DNA of 64,000 nt from Candidatus Hydrogenedentota bacterium (lineage in GTDB: Bacteria > Hydrogenedentota > Hydrogenedentia > Hydrogenedentales > JAEUWI01), in assembly GCA_019637335.1 (NCBI GenBank), contig JAHBVV010000004.1, forward strand, positions 144,471-208,470. The letters run 5' to 3'. This document shows, piece by piece, positions 58,414 to 64,000 of the stretch. The stretch's first letter is position 1. Every line of letters starts with the position of its first letter. The translations under genes and the position numbers were made by a program. Below the pieces are notes generated by a model. That model was not told where the DNA came from. It searched no databases and saw only the letters and a program-made list of their open reading frames with translations.

Positions 58414-59133
58414 CTAGTACGTCAATTGGACCGGCATCTCGTCCCAGGTTCTGCCAAGCAGAAGTCGACCAGTTTTTTTCTTATTCTGCCCACCCCACTG
58501 CTTGAAAAAAAACGGTACGCCACTTTCCATGCACATCTCTTGAATGGCGATGACCCAGTCCTCCGCCATAGGCCTTGCGCCCGGTCCCGATTCACCGCCA
58601 ACGATTACCCAGTCAATTCCATCTAGTAGGAGCGTAGGGAGCGGACCTATTAGCGGCTCGATTGAAAGAAAGCGTACTTGTGCGGGTACTGATCGCAAGT
58701 GGTCTATTCTTCCAACGACGCGCTCGTCCTCTACACTTGTACCCATCCATATATTTGGCGTCCACTCAAGTGAATCCGCACATTCTGCTACCCGTTCGGG
58801 GCGCTTCGTCAGCACCTGAAATTGGTGTTGCGCGCAATCATTCATAACCTTAAAGACTTGGCGGATGTAGTCGAGAGGGACGTCTCTGTGAAAAAGGTCG
58901 CTCATTGAGTTGACGAATATGAACCGCGGTTTCACCCACTTGTATGGGAGTTTGAGAGCGTGCGGTTGGAGCGTCAGTTGAAAACCCGCTGCATACTGAG
59001 GCTTGCCCATAGCCTGAAGGCGCTTTGCCATTCTTTCAGCGTAGCAAAACTTGCACCCGGCGCTAACTTTTGTGCAGCCAGTCACCGGATTCCAAGTTGC
59101 ATCTGTCCACTCAATCGTTGAGTCCTGTGCCAC
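58414..59133 (-). CDS. DUF5131 (phage Gp37/Gp68-like) three-Cys-motif radical-SAM-type protein
   Basis: A 239-residue protein of the Gp37/Gp68 family. The N-terminal '[19 protein letters not shown]' and '[11 protein letters not shown]' give the three-cysteine motif (GC-x6-C-x2-CYAE) that should hold an iron-sulfur cluster as in radical SAM enzymes. '[15 protein letters not shown]', '[10 protein letters not shown]', '[10 protein letters not shown]', '[12 protein letters not shown]' and '[14 protein letters not shown]' complete the family pattern. A GTG start at 59133 is preceded by AAGGAG, and a consensus promoter lies just upstream. The pair with TcmP is widespread on mobile DNA and phages, and its chemistry is not known to me. 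Confidence 0.92.
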   Translation of the reverse strand: MAQDSTIEWTDATWNPVTGCTKVSAGCKFCYAERMAKRLQAMGKPQYAAGFQLTLQPHALKLPYKWVKPRFIFVNSMSDLFHRDVPLDYIRQVFKVMNDCAQHQFQVLTKRPERVAECADSLEWTPNIWMGTSVEDERVVGRIDHLRSVPAQVRFLSIEPLIGPLPTLLLDGIDWVIVGGESGPGARPMAEDWVIAIQEMCMESGVPFFFKQWGGQNKKKTGRLLLGRTWDEMPVQLTY

Positions 59134-59152
59134 AAGCTTTCTCCTTAGCGAT

Positions 59153-59181
59153 AGGATACTGAAAATATTTGTAGTTGTCAA
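59153..59181 (-). promoter_or_regulatory. Consensus promoter of the DUF5131-tcmP operon
   Basis: On the minus strand TTGACA (59181-59176), 17 bp, TATCCT (59158-59153), about 20 bp before the GTG start codon, with AAGGAG between. The remaining part of the gap (59182-59409) shows no clear feature. Confidence 0.87.
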
Positions 59182-59409
59182 TGGCGGGTTAAACGAGTCG
59201 GGGAAATTGCCGCATTGTGAATGCTCATCACGCAGCCGACCATCAGCGCCGTTGGAGTCATTGTACCAATCCCGGGAAATTGCTACGATATCCGCAGGTA
59301 GACCGTATCTTCCATCGTACATCGTCACCTTGTGTAGCCCCGACGCCTGTCGATAAATGTGAGTAAGCTCATCGGGCGAAAGCAAGGCAATCAACTGAGG
59401 GAATTGACC

Positions 59410-60234
59410 GTGAAACCATCGCGCAGAGAGATGATGCAATCGGCCCTCACCGCTGGCGTCCTATCGTTGGCCGGCAAACCGGCAAGCGCGGCGGCGGCTT
59501 CCGCGCCGGACGCGATGACGCCGCTGGACTACGGGCGCTCGTTCATTTGCAATACAGCGTCCTTCAACGCGGTTCGCTTCTGGGTGGAAAGCCGGACGCG
59601 CGTGATAAACACCGAAACCGGGGCCTTCACGGATTTTCTGCAGTGCGGTTCCTGCAAGAGCGAGCACACCTTTGCGGAAAAAGACCTCTTCCACGAGGAC
59701 AACTACGACTTCCTTCCGATTCTCGGCGACGGTGAGTGGCTGGTGTTCCGGCGTCCCGTGCGGCTCAGCGATCGCTACCGGACCGTGAGCCCGGTGGACG
59801 CCTACTGGGGCGCGCCCGAACTGAAGCTGCGGGAGGTCCCGAACGCGGTTGAGCTCGACTCGTGGGAGGCGATTCGCGACGCGACCGCGGCGGCCATCCC
59901 GATCGTGACGCAGACGGAAATCTGGAGCGCGGACGAAAAATGGCGCGCCGTGATTGAGTGTCCGACCAAGACGATGAACGTGGATCTGGACGGAAAGCGC
60001 TACCAGGTCGACACGGGCCCCGTGGCCTACCCGGACTTCACGCGGGACTACCCCGCGCCCATCGATCGGCTGCAACTCGCGTATGTGGCGTTTAACGCGC
60101 CGCACTTCGCCGATTGGGTGGTCGAACAGCCCACCCGGGTGAACCCGGACGGGCCCGACGCCACCGAAATCTACCACTATTCAAAGCCTTTCAGCCGGCC
60201 GGCGAAGAACAGGGTGTTTGCGCTGAACGCATGA
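59410..60234 (+). CDS. Secreted protein of unknown function with TAT-like signal
   Basis: A 274-residue protein starting at GTG 59410 (GAGGG 9 nt upstream) with '[21 protein letters not shown]', a twin-arginine-type signal. The mature part is rich in aromatic residues and has a 'CGSC' pair in '[13 protein letters not shown]'. '[22 protein letters not shown]' begins the domain. I do not recognise the family. High GC and codon use match the host, so it lies just outside the imported DUF5131/TcmP cassette. Confidence 0.7.
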   Translation: MKPSRREMMQSALTAGVLSLAGKPASAAAASAPDAMTPLDYGRSFICNTASFNAVRFWVESRTRVINTETGAFTDFLQCGSCKSEHTFAEKDLFHEDNYDFLPILGDGEWLVFRRPVRLSDRYRTVSPVDAYWGAPELKLREVPNAVELDSWEAIRDATAAAIPIVTQTEIWSADEKWRAVIECPTKTMNVDLDGKRYQVDTGPVAYPDFTRDYPAPIDRLQLAYVAFNAPHFADWVVEQPTRVNPDGPDATEIYHYSKPFSRPAKNRVFALNA

Positions 60235-60353
60235 TATTCGGGGCTGGGAACGGGTGTTGAGCCGGTGAGATGGCCTGGCGCCGCCGCGTAAGGCTATCCG
60301 AGTTCCCGCATTTCCGGTTGCGGCGCGAAGCCGCGCCGTGTAAAGTAACCGGC

Positions 60354-61613
60354 ATGTTCACCTTTATCCATGCGGCGGATATCCACCTGGACAGCCCTCT
60401 GCGCGGGCTCGGACGCTATGAGGGCGCCCCGGCCGAAGCGATCCGCGGGGCGACCCGGCGCGCCCTGGAAAACCTGGTGCACGTGGCGCTGGAAGAGGAA
60501 GTCGACTTCCTCCTGATCGCCGGCGACGTCTACGATGGCGACTGGAAGGACCACAACACCGGGCTCTTCTTCGCAAAACAGATGGGACGCCTCCGCGAAG
60601 CGAATATCCCCGTCTTTCTCATTGCGGGAAACCACGACGCGGAAAGCGTGATGACGAAAGGGGTCCGGCTGCCGGAGAACGTCCACGTTTTTCCGGTGCG
60701 GAAGCCGAAGACCATCCGCCTGGACGACCTCGGTGTGGCGCTGCACGGCCAGGGCTTCGCCACGAAGGCGGTGACGCAGGACCTGACCGCCGCCTACCCC
60801 GCGGCGATCCCGAGCTGCTACAACATCGGCCTGCTCCACACCAGCCTCACGGGCTACGAGGGCCACGATACGTATGCGCCCTGCACCGTGGAGGGGCTCC
60901 AGCACCTCGGCTACGACTACTGGGCGCTCGGCCACATCCACCAGCTCCAGTGCGTGCGCGCGGCGGATCCCGCGATCTGGTATCCCGGCAATATCCAGGG
61001 CCGCCACATCCGCGAAACGGACAAGAAAGGCTGCCTTCTGGTGACCGTGCACGACGGCGGCCAACACGAAGTCGACTTCCGCGCGCTCGACGTCCTCCGG
61101 TGGGCCGAGCTGGCGGTGGACGTCTCCAAATGCCCCGATTCCACCGCTTGCCTCGACCTGTTTCAGGAACGCCTCGAAGCCGCGCTGGCGGAGTGCGACG
61201 ATCGCCTCCTGGCCGCCCGCGTGATCTTCACGGGGGAAAGCCCGGCGCACGGCGAACTCGCGGCGGATACCCCGCAACTGGTGTACGACATCCAGAGCAT
61301 CGCCAACGTTTACGGCGGCGACCGGGTCTGGATCGAGAAGGTCCGGGTGCGGACGCGCCCCGAACGGGCGGTGGATACCTCGGCCTTCGATGGCGGTCCC
61401 CTCGCGGAGTTGGCCGGGGTTGTGGCGGCGATGAAAGCCGATCCCGAGGCCCTCGCGCGGGCGGCGGCGGTCCTGGCGCCGCTCCGGGATAAGCTGCCCC
61501 GCGAATGGAGCGCGGAGGCGCCGCTGGACGATCCGGATTGCGTCGCCGCGTGGCTCGATGAGGCGGAGTCCCTGGTGCGGGCCGCGTGGCTCGCGATGGA
61601 TCGCGGCGCATGA
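60354..61613 (+). CDS. SbcD/YhaO-type DNA metallophosphoesterase
   Basis: A 419-residue calcineurin-like nuclease subunit. The five metal motifs are present: 'HAADIHLDSPLRG' (D-x-H), 'LIAGDVYDG', 'IAGNHDAES', 'GLLHTSL' and 'ALGHIHQ'. The C-terminal 180 residues form the capping part seen in YhaO/SbcD. It should process DNA ends with the ATPase encoded next, whose start overlaps its stop. ATG 60354 begins right at the family's first strand; the longer frame upstream is not supported. Confidence 0.88.
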   Translation: MFTFIHAADIHLDSPLRGLGRYEGAPAEAIRGATRRALENLVHVALEEEVDFLLIAGDVYDGDWKDHNTGLFFAKQMGRLREANIPVFLIAGNHDAESVMTKGVRLPENVHVFPVRKPKTIRLDDLGVALHGQGFATKAVTQDLTAAYPAAIPSCYNIGLLHTSLTGYEGHDTYAPCTVEGLQHLGYDYWALGHIHQLQCVRAADPAIWYPGNIQGRHIRETDKKGCLLVTVHDGGQHEVDFRALDVLRWAELAVDVSKCPDSTACLDLFQERLEAALAECDDRLLAARVIFTGESPAHGELAADTPQLVYDIQSIANVYGGDRVWIEKVRVRTRPERAVDTSAFDGGPLAELAGVVAAMKADPEALARAAAVLAPLRDKLPREWSAEAPLDDPDCVAAWLDEAESLVRAAWLAMDRGA

Positions 61614-64000
61614 GGATCCGCGAGCTCCACCTCCAGGCCTTCGGGGCCTTCACCGGGCGTACGATCGACCTGTCGGGTGGCCAGGAAGGCCTCCACCTGA
61701 TCTACGGCCCAAACGAGGCTGGAAAAAGCACCGCGCTCCGCGCCATCACGCAGCTGCTCTACGGAATTCCCGCCCGGACCGGCGACGACTTTCAGCATCC
61801 CATGGCCAACCTCCGGATCGGCGCGACGCTGGACAACGGAAAGGACACCCTGGCCTTCGTCCGCCGCAAGGGTAACAAGAATACGCTGCTGTCTGCGGAC
61901 GAACGCGACGCGCTGCCCGATGGCGCGCTGGACGCTTTCCTCGGCAGCGTGGACCAGGCGGCATTCGAGAATTTCTTCGGCCTGTCCCACGCCCAGCTCG
62001 TGGGCGGCGGGGAAGCGCTGGTGCAGGGCCACGGCGACGTGGGCCAGGCGCTGTTCTCCGCCGCGGCGGGCCTCGGCCACCTGCGGGAGCTGCTCGGCCG
62101 CCTGGAGAGCGACGCCGCCGATCTCTTCAGCCCCCTGGGGAAGAAACCCCGCGTCAACCACGCCTTGGGCGCGTTAAAAAACCTACGGAGCGAGATCAAG
62201 GCGGCGCAGCTGTCCACGAAAGACTGGAAGGCGCTCGACGCCGAACTCCGCGACCTGGAATCGCGCCGCGACGAGATCGGCGCGGCCCTGGCGGCCGCGC
62301 GCGCGGAGGAGGCCCGCCTGAAACGGCTCCACGACGCCCTGCCGCTTGTCGCACGGCGCGCGGACGGCCGGGCGCGTCTCGGTGAACTCGCCGGGGCTGT
62401 CCTGCTGCCCGAGGATTTTTCCGAGCGCCGCCAGCGCTGCCAGACCGAGGCCGCGCACGCGCAGGCCAGCCACGATGCCGCCCGGAAGGCGCTCGAAGAG
62501 CTTGACCGCGAGTTGGCGGGGATCGCTGTGGATGCGGTGTTGCTGGCGCATGAGGAGCCCATCGAGGAACTGAACGAACGCCGCGCGCAGGTCCAGAAGG
62601 CGCTGGCCGACGTGGAGCGCGAGCTGGCGCCCGCGCTTGCGCGCCTGGAAGCCGAGGCTGCGCGCGAGTTGCAACAACTGCGCCCCCACTGGACCCTCGA
62701 TCAGGTGGAGGAGTTGCGGCTCGCCCCGGGCCAGGCGCAGCGCATCAACGAACTCTCGCGCGCCGGTGAAGCCCTGAAGGCGCAGTTCGCCGCCGCCGAT
62801 GACGCCCTGAAGAAGTGGCGGCGGGAGCGCGATCGCGCGGCGGAAGCCCTCGAGAAGCACGGGCCGGTTTTGGATACCGCCGCCGCCGAGCGCGCCCTGA
62901 AGCAGGCCGCGCGCGACGCCGCCGCGGAACGGGATCGGGATGCGCGGGCGCGGGAAGCCCGCGACCTCGCGGCCGCCATCGACGCGGCGATCGCGCGGCT
63001 CGGCCTGTGGTCCGGCGACCGCGCGTCGCTGGAGGCGCTGCCGGTTCCGTCCGCCGCCACCATCGAGCGGTTCCGTATCGATCTGGGGGACGCGCGAAAG
63101 CTGTGCGACGCCCGCCGCGAAGCGTCGGAAGCCCTGGCGTCGGAGTTACGGCAGGCGGAGTCCGAGCTTGCGGCGCTGCGCCGGGCCCACGACGCGCCGT
63201 CGCTCGACGCCCTCGAAGGCGTCCGCCGCGAACGCCAGGCCGGGTGGAAACTCGCCCGCGAAGCGTGGGAGGCCGGTATACCGCCGGAAAAGGCTGATTC
63301 CCCCGAAGCCCGCGACTGGCTTGCGCGCGCGCGCGAGGCGCATCCCGATGCGGCCACCCTCGCGGACGCCTACGCCGCCCTGGTGGAAAGCGCCGATGTG
63401 GTGGCGGACCGCCTGCGAAACGAAGCCGATCGCGTCGCCGCGCGGGCGCAGCTTGAGTCGGCCATCGAAAGCCTGGGCGAGCGCCTGGATGCTGCGCGCG
63501 CGGCGGAATCCGAAGAGGCGCAAGCGCTCGAAGCGATCGAGGTGGCGTGGAAAGCGGCGTGGACCCCGGCGGCCATCGATCCGCGGTCCCCCGAGGAAAT
63601 GGCCGCGTGGAAGCAGGCGCACGCGGATCTGTTGGATGACATCCAGGCGCACCGCGACGCGGAAAGCGCCGCGCGCGCGTTCGCCGCCACCGCCGAGGCC
63701 GCCTGTGGGGCGATTGACGCCGCCCTCGCCGAGGCCGGTGCGCCACCCCTGCCCGGCGGATGCGCGATCGCGGACGCCATCGCGCGCGCCGAGGAATGGG
63801 TCGAAACGCAGCGGGCCGCGCGCGAGTCGCGCGACCAGACCGCGCGCCAGCTGGAGAAACTTGAAAGCGACACGATTCCCGAGGCGGAAGACGCCCGCAA
63901 CCGGGCGGAGGAGCGGCTGGCCGAATGGCAGACCGAATGGGGCGCACTCGCGGAGGCGCTGGGCCTCTCAGCAACCGCCTCGCCGGGCGAGGTCCTGGCC
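61610..64000 (+). CDS. SbcC/YhaN-type AAA ATPase, partial
   Basis: The reading frame is open to the right edge (797 codons seen). The N-terminus 'MRIRELHLQAFGAFTGRTIDL' and Walker A 'IYGPNEAGKSTALRAI' belong to YhaN, the SMC/Rad50-like partner of YhaO. 'FFGLSHAQLVGGGEALVQGHGDVGQALFSAAAGL' is the YhaN-specific stretch. From about residue 180 on, the protein is coiled coil, rich in Ala, Glu and Arg. The signature motif and Walker B should lie beyond the edge. The ATGA overlap with the previous stop indicates a strict pair, by analogy acting on broken DNA ends. Confidence 0.88.
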   Translation, partial: MRIRELHLQAFGAFTGRTIDLSGGQEGLHLIYGPNEAGKSTALRAITQLLYGIPARTGDDFQHPMANLRIGATLDNGKDTLAFVRRKGNKNTLLSADERDALPDGALDAFLGSVDQAAFENFFGLSHAQLVGGGEALVQGHGDVGQALFSAAAGLGHLRELLGRLESDAADLFSPLGKKPRVNHALGALKNLRSEIKAAQLSTKDWKALDAELRDLESRRDEIGAALAAARAEEARLKRLHDALPLVARRADGRARLGELAGAVLLPEDFSERRQRCQTEAAHAQASHDAARKALEELDRELAGIAVDAVLLAHEEPIEELNERRAQVQKALADVERELAPALARLEAEAARELQQLRPHWTLDQVEELRLAPGQAQRINELSRAGEALKAQFAAADDALKKWRRERDRAAEALEKHGPVLDTAAAERALKQAARDAAAERDRDARAREARDLAAAIDAAIARLGLWSGDRASLEALPVPSAATIERFRIDLGDARKLCDARREASEALASELRQAESELAALRRAHDAPSLDALEGVRRERQAGWKLAREAWEAGIPPEKADSPEARDWLARAREAHPDAATLADAYAALVESADVVADRLRNEADRVAARAQLESAIESLGERLDAARAAESEEAQALEAIEVAWKAAWTPAAIDPRSPEEMAAWKQAHADLLDDIQAHRDAESAARAFAATAEAACGAIDAALAEAGAPPLPGGCAIADAIARAEEWVETQRAARESRDQTARQLEKLESDTIPEAEDARNRAEERLAEWQTEWGALAEALGLSATASPGEVLA

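Noticed and set aside
59182-59439. An N-terminal extension of the DUF5131 protein
   Set aside because: The frame is open upstream, but the GTG at 59133 has AAGGAG and a consensus promoter just ahead of it, and the family begins at that residue.
1-64000. tRNA and rRNA genes
   Set aside because: I scanned for the TTCGA/TTCAA arm with cloverleaf partners and for rRNA motifs. The few GGGTTCGA-like strings lie in dispersed repeats and do not fold as tRNAs.

Overview
The window looks like the chromosome of a free-living, GC-rich (mostly about 60-68 % GC), Gram-negative bacterium from the PVC/Candidatus Hydrogenedentes neighbourhood. This rests on its hallmarks, not on any database match: a DUF1559-type pseudopilin, several twin-arginine (TAT) Gfo/Idh/MocA oxidoreductases, a DUF1080 protein, an alginate-export-type porin, many secreted glycoside hydrolases, a Gly-Glu dipeptide-repeat surface protein, and intergenic DNA full of hairpin repeats.

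Layout. 1-9 kb: the start of a secreted glycoside-hydrolase-like gene, a DUF6933 protein, an aspartoacylase/retropepsin-like pair, the modABC molybdate transporter, a DapA-family lyase, MazG, a tiny zinc-ribbon protein and an unusual methyltransferase/RNase D-like fusion. 9-20 kb: a 2-hydroxyacid dehydrogenase, a TAT oxidoreductase, purO-purB (purine synthesis), a lipid kinase, a beta-barrel porin and dxs (isoprenoid synthesis). 20-29 kb: GH30, another secreted hydrolase-like protein and a GH5 enzyme surround a broken VapC-type toxin locus. They are followed by a compact retron made of a promoter, a structured ncRNA, a terminator and a reverse transcriptase. 28-45 kb: an ankyrin lipoprotein, a pseudopilin, GH106, a five-blade-propeller protein, DUF1080, an oxidoreductase, a degenerate CPBP protein, and a 1600-residue GH38-like protein coupled to a membrane protein. 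45-55 kb: a cobalamin riboswitch with a consensus promoter leads a calcium-binding surface protein. Beyond it are an oxidoreductase/HEAT pair, a Nudix enzyme, a sialidase-like protein and a propeller protein. 55-60 kb: an IS66-family element abuts a lower-GC, two-gene radical-SAM (DUF5131)/TcmP cassette with its own promoter. 60-64 kb: a SbcD/SbcC-like (YhaO/YhaN) pair, the second gene running off the right edge.

How it works together. Most genes serve outside-the-cell polysaccharide breakdown, followed by oxidation and uptake of the sugars. The accessory part is small but dense. One IS66-type end sequence is found on the full IS and on three short non-autonomous insertions. Two of these have perfect 8-bp target duplications. 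The third splits the VapC toxin gene, which can be rebuilt in frame by removing it.

Most notable: the retron with no visible effector and a terminator between its ncRNA and its RT gene; the B12-riboswitch-controlled propeller-like surface protein; the DUF5131/TcmP cassette truncated by the IS; and a 41-bp box with two direct repeats 21 bp apart, present upstream of two secreted hydrolase genes.
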